From positions 1,364,001 through 1,428,000 of the forward strand of contig JBANDB010000004.1 of NCBI GenBank assembly GCA_037576215.1: a DNA stretch of 64,000 bases, read 5' to 3'. Each line of letters opens with the position of its first letter. The first letter of the stretch is position 1. The stretch comes from Armillaria gallica (taxonomy: Eukaryota; Basidiomycota; Agaricomycetes; Agaricales; Physalacriaceae). A program made the translations under genes and the position numbers. The notes beneath the pieces are model-generated. The model saw nothing but the letters and a program-made list of their open reading frames with translations, did no database searches and was not told the DNA's origin. Shown piece by piece: positions 36,179 through 46,447 of the stretch.

Positions 36179-36417
36179 CAGCTGAATCTGGTTATGGCTG
36201 AGATAGACCGCCTCTGTCCTGATATGTAGGGTGAAATTAGACTTCTAATTTCTACTTGCCTCCATACCATTCTTACTATATGTTTATCTTACTATATGCT
36301 TTTCTTTCTTAGTAGACACCATCCAGGTGACTTTAATCGTGCCATCAATAGCTTTTGATCAAGTGCCTTTGCATTCTCAGCTTGTACATAGACTTATGAA
36401 TATATGCTTAAACCCTG
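36179..36417. other. Junction between the antisense cassette and the end of pol
   Basis: This 240-bp stretch separates two convergent coding directions: the end of A4 on the plus strand and the integrase stop on the minus strand. No terminator motif is recognised. Confidence 0.4.
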
Positions 36418-37611
36418 CTATGCTTCCTTTACTTCAAGAAGGGGATCCAAAGACTCATAGTCATCATATTCTGGGTGAGAATAGGCAAAGTCGTCTGGTA
36501 CCTCCTCCACCAGTTCTGGAGAGTTCTCTAACTGGTCTAAGCTTTCTTTCAACATGTCTAGGAGAGCTTCAAGCTTCTCTGGTAGGTCAATCTTTTTCCT
36601 GGCCATGTAAGGAATGACCTGGAAAGCAGCCACCTTGAATCCCCAGGTGCTACCATTCATTTCAGCTACAATGTACAATCCTCCTTTTGTGCGTCTCACA
36701 ACCATGACTGGCCCCAAATATCTGGGCCATATTTTTCCTCCAATGGCCTTCTCAATGGCAGTGTTTCATACCAATATGAGGCTGCCAGGTTTGAAGTTCA
36801 ATTGCTTAATGGTTGCAGCGTGCATGTGAGCATACTTCAATGTTTCTTGGATCTTTATCTCATGTAACTTACTGTGTAACTGGGCGACATCTGACAAGTG
36901 CTTTGCTAACGTGTGGGCCCAGTAATCAATCACTTCTTCAGTAGTGAGCATGTGACCAGGGTATTTTACTAACCAGGTCGCTTCTACAATATCCAAAGGA
37001 AGTACTGGGTGCGCACCTGTTACTGCGAAGAAGGGTGAACAACCCATTCTTCATCTCATTGTTACTCTATCTGACCACATTATGTGTGGAAAATACAAGG
37101 CCCACTTAGAGGCAACACCATTGCATGCCTTATACAGCGCCTGGCGAACATCTAAGTGTGGTCTCTCGATTTTTCCATTCGCCTGGGAATTGTAACCAGA
37201 GATTTGAATACCTTGGATGCCATAAGTGGCTTCCAGGTAGGCTATTGCTTTGAGGAAGGGAGGTCCATTGTCAGTTATGATCAATGACACACATCCCCAT
37301 CGACAGAACACTTCATGAAATAGCCAATCTCCAATAGCTTTCCCTGTCTCAGTTTTCAACATTTTTCCTTCCATCCAACTGGTCAACGCACACCTCCCAT
37401 GGACAATGTACCAATATCCCGATGATACAGGCATGTGCATTGTATCTACATGGATTACTTGGAATATTGATGGAGTGTGGGTCACCATGGGTGGGATCCG
37501 AACTTTCAACATTTGACGTTTCTGGCAAATCTTGCAAGTCTTCATGTACCAGGCTACATCTCGCTCTAACTCAGGCCACCAGAACCTTTGCTTAATCAGT
37601 TCTGTGGTCAT
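36418..37611 (-). pseudogene. Integrase region of pol
   Basis: The Ty3/Gypsy integrase follows RNase H in the same frame. The HHCC zinc domain spans the preceding stop (SSHDYLGH) and CKIC (residues 26-29 of the 37611 frame). The catalytic triad is intact: Asp56 (HVDTM), Asp114 (ITDNG) and Glu149 (GKIER), with 34 residues between the last two. The C-terminal part includes PRYLGPVMVVRRTKGGLY and an acidic tail ending at TAG 36418-36420. TGA codons at 37621-37623, 37051-37053 and 36766-36768 interrupt the frame, each where arginine is plausible. It would join element cDNA to the genome; here it is broken. No chromodomain is seen. Confidence 0.85.
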
Positions 37612-37620
37612 GTAGACTCC

Positions 37621-38535
37621 TCAATGACCCAGGTAATCGTGACTTGATTTCATGATATGTACCCATCTCAAATTCTCGATTACTAACTTGTATTTGCCTT
37701 CCAAGCTCTTGCAATATACTCGCCTGTTTTCCTTGAAGAAGTGTGTTGCAAATCTTACAAAGTTTCGGACTTGCACATCCACCAGGTTGGTTGGTTTCTC
37801 AAGTGGATTGTCGAGCCAGGCTGATACCAGAGCTAGCCATTCGTCCATTTCTTTGCCAGTCTTTCCTCTATGTTCCTTGGAATACTCTTCAGTCTCAGTG
37901 AATTCCTCTGCCTCCGGTAGTATAGGTGCCCCATATAAAACACTCACTACTTGTCCTCCGTTATCAGCTAGGAAACTTCGATCTGTCTCGAGATCTACCA
38001 GCAACTTGGTTATGGTAACATAACCATGCCTGGTATCAATCCTGTCAGAGAATTCTTCGAACTCTAATGGTACTGGTTCTTGACTAGCATCATACTCCAG
38101 TGGGTCATGCTCTACTTCCATGTCTTCCTCAAGCCGTCCATATTCATTGTCTCCTGGTTGGAAATCCCTCCGGGAAAGTCCATCTGGTCCATGAACTTTA
38201 CCAGGTACATGCACTAACTTAAAATGAAACAGAAGGATAGCCTCTATCCATCTGTTTATTGCTGCATTAGGCACACTATCTGGATTTCTCAACATGCCTA
38301 AGATGTACTTAGCATCAGTCTCTACTATCAAGTTTCTTGATCCCCATACCCAATTCTTGCAAGCTATCAAGGCCAGGTGCAGCCCGTACAATTCTCTCTT
38401 TGGTTGAGAGAAGTTTGCTTCACGTTCATTTAAGGTGATGGAGCCGAATTGACAATAGTACCTTGTCTTAGGGTTCTCAGGATCAGATTGACATATGTAG
38501 AATCCAACTGCTCGCCAGGAAGTGTTGATGCACAA
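37621..38535 (-). pseudogene. RNase H region of pol
   Basis: In frame with reverse transcriptase, separated by a TGA at 38563-38565 (ALxSINYDW). The Gypsy RNase H order is seen: TSWRAVGFYI, then KRELYGLHLAL with the catalytic Glu, then VETDAKYILGML with a catalytic Asp, then DGLSRR. The first catalytic Asp, normally in VDTS, is Asn here (CINTSW), which should abolish RNA cleavage. The codon change ATC-GAC to ATC-AAC is a CpG to CpA transition. The tail carries acidic linker sequence leading to the HHCC zinc domain of integrase. Confidence 0.88.
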
Positions 38536-38562
38536 GATGATCAGCCAATCATAATTTATTGA

Positions 38563-40262
38563 TCATAGTGCTGGCCTCTTGGCTAATGTATCCTTCAAAG
38601 CTTGCATTGATTCTTCTTGGTCTAGACCCCATTGGAACAGTACTTTCAACCTGGTAAGATTAGTCAACAGCTCAGCAAGCTTAGAGTAATCTTTAATAAA
38701 CATGTGGCACGTTCCACATGTTCCCAAGAAAGCTCGTATGTCTCCAAGTTCTTTACAGGGTCCCCAGTTGAGGATGACTTTCATGTGTTCGGTTTCTGGT
38801 TTTCTTCCTTCATAAGTCCATCGATGTCCTACCACAATAATTTCCAAGGCACAGAGAACTGCTTTCAGCCCAGAGAAGGTTCCTCCACTATACTTCATCC
38901 TTTGAACGATGCAGTTGAGAACTTGGAAATGCTCCCAGACAAATCTGTGGATCCCCTGGTTCTCAGGTATAGTTTCGTATCCTCCTCCTGGTAACTTGTA
39001 TCTGGTATCTGGTTCTCTTACTGGAACATCATCAATGTATGGCCTGGTGAAATGCGGAATCTCATTTTGCAAAATGTAAGTTACATCGTCGTGGAATATG
39101 GGTACTGAGTTGGTCCAGCCCATTGGCAAAGTAACCAGGCACAGTGCTCCAAACAGTGTTTGGAAAGTGGTAAGGTCCCGGGATGATTCTGCTAAAGATC
39201 TTTCATCATATCCTACAAATAAATCCAGGATTCCCCCACAAGCTCTGCCTGCGAAATGAGCTGCTAATTCTTCCATTGCTGGGGGAAGGCCAGAATGCGC
39301 AATGGTAACCGCATTCAATGGTTCCAGGCTATGCACTAGCTGCAAACTCTTCCCATCTTTCTTCAATACACAAAACCACCTAGAGCAGTATGATGAATTA
39401 GAAGGTTCATATACTCCCACGTCTATCTTGGTTTTGATTATCTTGCATACATCCTGGTATATAGGAGCCAGGATTGGAATATTCTTAAGTACCCAGGGCA
39501 TATGTGGAATCACCAGGATGTCTATTGGTGGAAAGAAGTCTTCCTGGAAATGTCCTCGTTCCGAGTTATCCCAGGCAAACCCTTCATTCTGTAGCATCAT
39601 AAAATGGTGCATCAACTTACGTTCCTCAGCCCATAAGAAATCTTCCCCATGTATCTCCTCAATCTTAAGCTTTTGCTCAAGAGAATACCTTCCAGTTGAT
39701 TTAAAATCTTCTGGGTAAGGTGATAAATCAGGTATCCCTTTGAGCAGATCTCCTTTAATATCACGGACGATTCTAAAGTTGGAAGGCAGTGTTGTCAGCA
39801 CTGGCTTGGTTTTCAAGGCCACCAGTTTATATTTCTTGGTTACAAGAACCACCTCTCGTTGCCAGGTATCGCTACCAACATTCGAGGGTGTGTCATACAA
39901 CTCTTCCAGGTCGAACTCAGTTTTACCTGGTTGCCTTCCCTGGTTTTCTCTCTGATTCGTCACTTCAATGTCAAAGATGGGCAAGGTTTCCCTTACTTCT
40001 TGTACTAGGACACCTGTTCTTCCACTTGGTTTATTACCAAGGTACTTCTGGGTGTAAAATGTGCTAATAAGTGACCTGGCCAGTGGATCTTCTGTTACTT
40101 GCTGACTTGCACTGAGATAGAAGTCTCTGATATTCATCCTGGTGAATGAGTCCTGTTTGCCTGGAGGCCCAGCATAACTTTCAATAACGAAGTTACCCTC
40201 CTTATCCTGTGTGAGAATGACTGCTAGCTCTCCTTGATCTGGGATCAGATCTTCGAGCTCTG
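38563..40262 (-). pseudogene. Reverse transcriptase region of pol
   Basis: Pol runs in the -1 frame relative to gag-protease and is open from about 40262 to 38563. Counting from Met 40137, seen motifs are SRWFCVLKKDGKSLQLVH (residues ~252-269), LDLFVGYDE with the first catalytic Asp (D305), LVTLPMGWTNSVP (334-346) and the intact active site YIDD (367-370). They are followed by the thumb and connection region with GHRWTYEGRKPE and FLGTCGTCHMFI. The enzyme would copy element RNA into DNA in virus-like particles. This part alone has no internal stop over 524 codons, but it is bounded by a TGA. Confidence 0.92.
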
Positions 40263-40269
40263 AAAACCC
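40263..40269 (-). promoter_or_regulatory. Putative -1 ribosomal frameshift heptamer
   Basis: The minus strand reads G GGT TTT in the gag-protease frame. This fits the X XXY YYZ rule for -1 slippage. The zero frame ends at a TGA (40245-40247) seven codons later, and the -1 frame is open straight into reverse transcriptase. A downstream stimulatory structure was not assessed. Confidence 0.6.
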
Positions 40270-41381
40270 GTCACAGGCTCTCTCTGAAGTACTGCTGGAG
40301 CTTGTCCTCTTGGATAAGTATGTACCAGAGACCGCTTCTTGGTATTGGGATCCATAAGAATCATTGTCTGGTTGCCATCTGATGAGTTCTTTACTTCACT
40401 TGAAGTTAAAGTATCAAATGGTCTTCCAAGCAACAAGTTGTATGCTGGGTTGGCTAGTACATGGACTTGCAGGTACATGGTGACTTCTCCGAACAAGAAA
40501 GCCACATTCTTCACTAGTCCCAGGGACTTCTTAACTCCTCTGTTCGCACTTTCCATCAAAATATAGATATCTGGGTCGTATTCCCATCCCATCTGCTTAG
40601 CCAGGTTAGCTGAACATGATACGATTTGTGACCCGGAGTTGCAAAGACATTCTAACTTCTTTCTTCCTGAGACCAATGGGTAGACTGATCTTAAAGACTG
40701 TGACGACGATGCAACCACTACTATTGTCCTAGGCTTTTCGCCTTCTGGAATAGATTCCAGGTACTGGACTATGGGATCACTAATAATAGTTAACCCTTCC
40801 AGGACAAGACCTTGTCGCATTGTAGCTACATAGAAGGTGCATTTGACTGATAAGTCTTCAATTCTGATACAGTCCTCTAGACCAGGCTCCAAAATATTGG
40901 CTACCGATCCCAAAGGTACTCCAGGTTCTTCCGGTTCCTCATCTTCAGCATCAGTGACCTCCTCCAGAAGTACTTTACTGGTAGGAATCCTCTTAGGCAT
41001 GACATAGGTCTTCATCTTTTGCCTGGCACCGGGTGACGATGCCAACCAATGTTCAGCAGTAAGGGTAATGGGAGCCTTCATCATTTGGTCCCAGACTTCC
41101 TTCTCTAAGTCGCCTGATTGCGCTTCTACTTTCTTTCTGTAAGCTAGTTCTTTTTTAACTTCACCTGGTAAGACAGAGAATTTCTCAACTCATCCTGGAG
41201 AGGGGACTAATGTCATGTCAGGTACTGCAGCATATGTATTTTCAGGTTCAAGATAACCATCGTTCCCGGTGGTCGAGATTACTGGGGAACATGATCGAGA
41301 CTGATCACCCATGTCTTGATTGCCAGTTACAAGGTTCTCATCATTATCACTACTATTACCAGGGGTATATTTGCTTTGCAA
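40263..41381 (-). pseudogene. Aspartic protease region
   Basis: In the gag frame, 41084-40245 carries the retropepsin-like core LECLCNSGSQIVS (N149-S152 of this piece), followed by LLLGRPFDTL, the ILG/LLGRPF motif typical of Gypsy proteases. The catalytic Asp expected in D-S/P-G is Asn; the codon pair TGC-AAC derives from TGC-GAC by a CpG to CpA change. A TGA (41190-41192) interrupts the linker between gag and protease. The enzyme would cleave the polyprotein; this copy should be inactive. Confidence 0.8.
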
Positions 41382-41393
41382 TTTTGGGCATGA

Positions 41394-42251
41394 TCACCAG
41401 TTCTCCGCTTCTGCTCCTTGGTTTTGGTTTTGGTTTTGGTTTATGTCCTCTGGTGAAGAATCACCTAGCCCAGTCACCACCGCAGCCTTTTTATGGTGCT
41501 CTCCTGCCTTCATTGAACGTTTACGAAAATCCTGGGTATCTTGCAAAGGTTCATTAGCCTGGCTAGCCTCTTGCCATCGTTGGCCTCTGGTTTTCACAAC
41601 AGATTCCCATTGTGGTCCTTCCAGGTACTGATCAACTTTCTCCAGTGCCATGTGCGAAGTCTGTTGTACCAACCTCTCAAGCATGTTCTTCAAGTAGCTG
41701 ATATCCTCTTTCTCTTCCGCTATTTGGTGAGACATAACGTACTGAGGCACCGGGCCTGACAATTGCAGGGCCACGATATAGGTCTGTCCAACAGTGTTAG
41801 ATCCAGAAGCCTTGCACGTTTTGTAATAATGCTGAATCCTTGCTCTTGGGCTCATCCTGGCAGGTTCTTTCGGTGGAGGATTCCTGTCCTGTAACCTATA
41901 CATATTCTGAGTTCCTGGTACATGAACTAGTTCCCCAGTAGTAATCATCTCTAACTTGTAGGGACAATCTACCTGGAAATGTCCAGGTGTCTCACAGAAA
42001 TGACAGTTACCAGGCATGTTACTGCCATACTGCCCACGAGTACTTTGGATGGGTGCAGATTGAGTAACCCGTGGTTGGGTCTTAATCTGTGCCAACATCT
42101 TGTGTAACTCCTCGTCTCTCTTACTTTGTGACAAAACACTCGTCTCTAGCAACTTCACAATGAGCCGGTTACTATCAGCCATCATTGCCAGGAAGCTATT
42201 CACTTCGTCTGGTAATTCAGCCATAGTAGGTTCCTTCTTGTAAGTTACCAT
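41394..42251 (-). pseudogene. Gag, nucleocapsid part with zinc knuckle
   Basis: This continues the gag frame after a TGA (42255-42257). The zinc knuckle CHFCETPGHFQVDC has the exact C-x2-C-x4-H-x4-C spacing (C83, C86, H91, C96 of this piece). The C-terminus is low complexity with NQNQNQNQG (41405-41440) and ends at a TGA (41394-41396). The knuckle binds element RNA during packaging. Confidence 0.88.
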
Positions 42252-42254
42252 GCC

Positions 42255-43112
42255 TCAGTTCAACGGAATGCTCGGAGCTTCAGCCTTGGAGGTACTATCC
42301 ATAGTCAGCAACAAACTATCAAATAATTCATTGTAGACTGCGCCAGGTCCCTTCAATACCCATGTTCCAGCATTGAACACGTCTTCTAAGTCCCAGGGAT
42401 CGCACGCATTTCTCACCGGGTTAGTCGCAGTTGCCGCAGCCACTGGTTGACTACTCAGACAATCCTTCATACACTTCCACAAGAGTTCTTTCTCAAAAGG
42501 TGAGATGAACAATCTTACCAGGTCCAAGTTCGACATTAATTTCTCTTTAATGACTGGCTTACTTTTGGCCTGGAACTCTCGACGATAATTCAAGTAATTG
42601 GCAGAGTCCATGATACATTCTCTCTTGTACTTGTTGGCTACCTTAAGAAGCCCTTTACGTGCATCTTCATCATCTTCTGCAGTGCCATCACAGCTGCACA
42701 TGACTTCTTCCTTAAATTCTTGCCAGGTCTTCCCTGCGTCAAATGTAGGGAAGGCTCTCCACTGATCTTCAATGTCTGTATCGGTGTAGCATACAGCCCA
42801 GTCTTTCTTCTTGTCATCCGTGGATGCTCCTTCATGGGTCTTAAACATTCCTTCTAAGATTCTGAAGTGTTTTTGGATCGCCCAGGGATTCAAAGTTTCT
42901 AACTTGGGTGCATCTCTTAATGACTCCATCAGCATCTGTCGCTTTGCAGCCATGGTTAATGTCTGCGGGGGTGTGTGATTCTGTTGAGGTTGCGAGTTCG
43001 GGTTCAAACTTAAGTTGGATACTGGCCTAGCACTACCAGGAAAAGTTGAACTCAATAGGGTAGGTCCCAGAGAAGTGTCGTGCAATTCTCTTTTGATCCT
43101 TGCGTGTTCCAA
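42255..43112 (-). pseudogene. Gag, capsid part
   Basis: An open frame of 285 codons starts MEHARIKRELHDTSL. It shows the helical capsid-like region of Gypsy gag (KHFRILEGMFKTHE, WQEFKEEVMCSC, LNYRREFQAKSK, LVRLFISPFEKELLWKCM). It ends at an in-frame TGA just before the nucleocapsid piece, where CGA (Arg) is the likely ancestral codon. The frame is open for some codons upstream of this Met, so an earlier start near 43260 is possible. Confidence 0.82.
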
Positions 43113-43392
43113 AGCTGCTTCAGCAATGTTCGCTTCAATCTCGGCTTCTATATCCCAAGGCTCTGTTCTTGGTCTTTTCCATGTTACAAGCAGGACTATA
43201 CCAGCTGCTACTTCAGCTTCGTGGATTTCTCTACACTCAGCTGCCTCTTGTTCTGCTCTAAGTTTTCATGCTTCTCATGCAGCGCGCCGCAATGATTGAA
43301 CACTATTCAGATCGGGTTGAAGATGGGAATTGTCTTCCAGGTTGTAGAACTGTTACATTCAATACAAAGTTTCGAATCTAGATATAAACCCC

Positions 43393-43409
43393 CCTCGCGG
43401 TGGGCCCCA
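43393..43409 (-). other. Primer-binding site
   Basis: The minus strand reads TGGGGCCCACCGCGAGG two bases inside the 5' LTR end (TTTCA at 43412). The leading TGG pairs with the CCA end of a tRNA, as in most LTR retrotransposons. The cognate tRNA was not identified. Confidence 0.7.
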
Positions 43410-43411
43410 GA

Positions 43412-44366
43412 TGAAAGGTGCTGAGCACCTATATGAATGCAAAGTGCTACACACTAAACACCACACAAACACTCAGTAATTGTGGTTTGAAGGGAGGTAT
43501 GTTATACCTGGTTACGACACTTTGTACTGTAGGATACAAGTTCTGGGTGCAATGAATATGATTTGTATAAAGAATATATTGCGATGTCCACTCTAAGTTT
43601 GATGTGTTACTGAACACAAACTCAAACTGATACAGAATAACTGCCTGGTGCAGGTTCTGAACTCATGCTGGCTGCCTGGTGCAGTTTCAATACTGATATG
43701 TTGTGCCTGGTTGCGACTTAAAACACACTGACTGGTTCTGAACTGTTTCTCAGGTCTGACTTTCTGTTTCTAGCTTAATTCTGTTTGCTTGCTTGTCTGT
43801 TCTTGCACACATGATGTGACCAGGTCACAATCTTTCTATTCCAGGTGAGTCTACGACTCAAAGCTCTTAACCAATAAAACCCATACTATTCACCTGGTAG
43901 CATTCCAGGGGGTCAGAAACCTCCTCCCCCACTAGATACATGACCTGTATTTATACTATCCTACTGGTACACTATTACCAAGCCTTTTTACTACTGACTA
44001 ATACACTTGCTGACCCAGCCAGATGAGGATAAACACTCTACCTGGCAGATATTATCTCATCCATGGCTGCCAGGTTGATCAATCGTACTAGATCATCACC
44101 AGGCAATCGGATAACTTCTGCCAGAATGCCAGGTGATTACACCATATGAGTCACAAATCTGGAACCTTGGTCTACCGGGTAGAATACCGATCTTCTATTC
44201 AAGTGTTGGATCAGCCTGTTTCAAAGTTACCAGTTGGACATCTTTCTTTACAATGTGCTACTTTCTTTCTGTGTCTTACTGATTGGTACAACGTAATACT
44301 GTTGTATTGCTGGGAAATGTTACATTACACGCATTTTTAAAGGGTGTACACCTGGCAGGCATATCA
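43412..44366 (-). repeat. 5' LTR of the Gypsy element (955 bp)
   Basis: On the plus strand it starts TGAAAGGTGC and ends GGCAGGCATATCA. The minus-strand TATAAATA box lies at 43948-43955, about 410 bp from the LTR start, the expected place for the U3 promoter. It is 103 bp longer than the 3' LTR. It is followed by GTAT and then the right piece of the older LTR in inverse orientation. Confidence 0.92.
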
Positions 44367-44370
44367 GTAT

Positions 44371-44894
44371 CTAGTGGGGGAGGAGGTTTCTGACCCCCTG
44401 GAATGCTACCAGGTGAATAGTATGGGTTTTATTGGTTAAGAGCTTTGAGTCGTAGACTCACCTGGAATAGAAAGATTGTGACCTGGTCACATCATGTGTG
44501 CAAGAACAGACAAGCAAGCAAACAGAATTAAGCTAGAAACAGAAAGTCAGACCTGAGAAACAGTTCAGAACCAGTCAGTGTGTTTTAAGTCGCAACCAGG
44601 CACAACATATCAGTATTGAAACTGCACCAGGCAGCCAGCATGAGTTCAGAACCTGCACCAGGCAGTTATTCTGTATCAGTTTGAGTTTGTGTTCAGTAAC
44701 ACATCAAACTTAGAGTGGACATCGCAATATATTCTTTATACAAATCATATTCATTGCACCCAGAACTTGTATCCTACAGTACAAAGTGTCGTAACCAGGT
44801 ATAACATACCTCCCTTCAAACCACAATTACTGAGTGTTTGTGTGGTGTTTAGTGTGTAGCACTTTGCATTCATATAGGTGCTCAGCACCTTTCA
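44371..44894 (+). mobile_element. Old LTR of family L1, right piece
   Basis: It starts CTAGTGGGGGAGGAGG and ends GCACCTTTCA, completing the piece at 27050-27480. The outer neighbours are ACAC (27046-27049) and AGGT (44895-44898), which do not match. So the old LTR lacks a target duplication and joins two different HET copies. Confidence 0.85.
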
Positions 44895-46447
44895 AGGTGT
44901 GCTTCACGCCCGTGATATCTTCGACAATCAACTCTCCCTCTCGGAAGTTCCTCTCCAGCGATCCGTGGAACAATCCCCGCACATAACCTAATTTGATACA
45001 GAGTCCATCAGACCAGTCGGCCTCTTTCACCTTCGTACACGGAAGAGACCCTTGCCAGCCACACTCGAGGTTACTGAGCTGTGGCGGTGGAAGCGCCTCA
45101 GTCATGGCTTGCTTCCATGATGGTCGCCAAAACATGTTTCCGTTCCCAGGTTGAGGATACAGGAAGAACAAGTCCTGTCTAGCTGGCAGATCCATCTTGT
45201 CGACCAGTGCGTTCCATGCGTCCTCTTCAGACTGCGTCGCATAGTACGCAGGTATTTCTTTCATCCACACAAGATAAGACAACCCTGCCACCCTGTCCAA
45301 AGGATTTGTCGACACCCGTTTCCGCATCTCTGACAGCGCAATGAATACAGGCATCAGCCGACCGACACTCTTCTCCAGCAATGATAGCTGATTCTCAACT
45401 GTCGTCCGCATTTCCTTTTCTATAAATCTGTCATCGCCTGTATCCCCGCCAATGATCATATGGCGTTGGGTCTCCTGCAGCGTCTACGCCCGTCTGAACC
45501 AGCATATATCACTCTCCAAGTCGTCTTCCTTCAAACTGAAAGGGAGCCCCAGCCCACTGAGGTAGCACATCACCGGCCCACGTGGCGTGTACACTCGTCC
45601 GATGGTGGGCACATCCACCTTCCACTCCTCCGCACGCAGGTCCTCCCTCCGTCCGCCCACCTGTCTCAGACAGAGCACATCTAACCACGCATACTCCGCG
45701 CTGTTGTTCAGCATCTCAATGTGGATCAGATCGAGGTTCGCATCCCGTGGCATCGGCACAGGCCATTCGTATCTATTGATGGGTGTATGCACATCCATGC
45801 GATCCTCTTCTTTCATCCACGCATGTGATATTGGCAATGGATACTCGTGTGCAACCCACCACGGCACCACACGATTGCTGAACAGATCCCAGACACGTCG
45901 GGGGGGCAGGAGGTGACTAATTGTCTTGTTATTTACGAGTACATCTTGCCTCATCTGCCGATCCCGCGCTTCGCGAGTCTGTACCTTGTCTTCGATGTCG
46001 GTCAAGTCATTGTACCAAAATGGGCGAAGATAACTAAAGGCGGTGCCAACGTCATAGTCATTGATGATGTAGGCTTCAAGGAGAGAGCATAGGGAACACA
46101 TTTCCAGGGTGTATGATGTTCCGAGGATAATGTTCAGCTTCTCTAAGATCCCAACAACACCGAGCTTGGCACAGGGAGTGTCGGCGACGGAGGAGGATAT
46201 GATGGGCTTCCGGCATGTGTAGGACTTCTGCTTCGGCACTGGAATAGACAGTTCTGGTTGACCAGTCTCGGTGAAGGCGGAGAGGGGCACCTCAGCGAGA
46301 CTCTGATATTTGTGAGCTATCTTTTCGTACCAAAGCATGATATTTTATATCTGTACTTTCGCGTTAATATATGCTTACCGGCTCATAATCAAATCCGGGG
46401 TGTACGTCGGTCAATGCATAACGTTTGTACCATTCCTTCTCATCCAT
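44895..46447 (-). pseudogene. HET-c: HET-domain protein, broken
   Basis: Exon 1 (46379-46447) reads MDEKEWYKRYALTDVHPGF, like the start of HET-e, and keeps a GTAAGC donor; the CTTCAG acceptor of HET-e reads CTTTGG here. The main frame (46338 to 44895) contains the HET motifs ISHAWMKEEDR, YAWLDVLCLRQ and NPLDRVAGLSYL. The AWTLQE motif has a TAG for the Trp codon (45484-45486). The 3' end is cut at VKHTLK by the old LTR, so about 110 C-terminal residues are missing. Three independent lesions make it a pseudogene. Confidence 0.88.

Larger units (their letters stand above)
27481..44366 (-). mobile_element. Complete 16.9-kb Ty3/Gypsy LTR retrotransposon with an antisense gene cassette
   Basis: The element runs on the minus strand. 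In order it has 5' LTR (43412-44366), primer-binding site, gag with zinc knuckle, protease, reverse transcriptase, RNase H and integrase (43112-36418), an extra region (36417-28343), polypurine tract and 3' LTR (27481-28332). GTAT flanks it on both sides (27477-27480, 44367-44370). The protease-RT-RNase H-integrase order is Ty3/Gypsy. At 16,886 bp, or about 15.5 kb without the nested solo LTR, it is far longer than the usual 5-7 kb, because of the extra region. The coding part is inactivated by seven in-frame TGA codons. Confidence 0.92.

Noticed and set aside
36766..42257. Programmed UGA read-through in gag-pol
   Set aside because: Seven sites in one polyprotein is implausible, and two catalytic residues are also lost by the same type of mutation, so decay is simpler.
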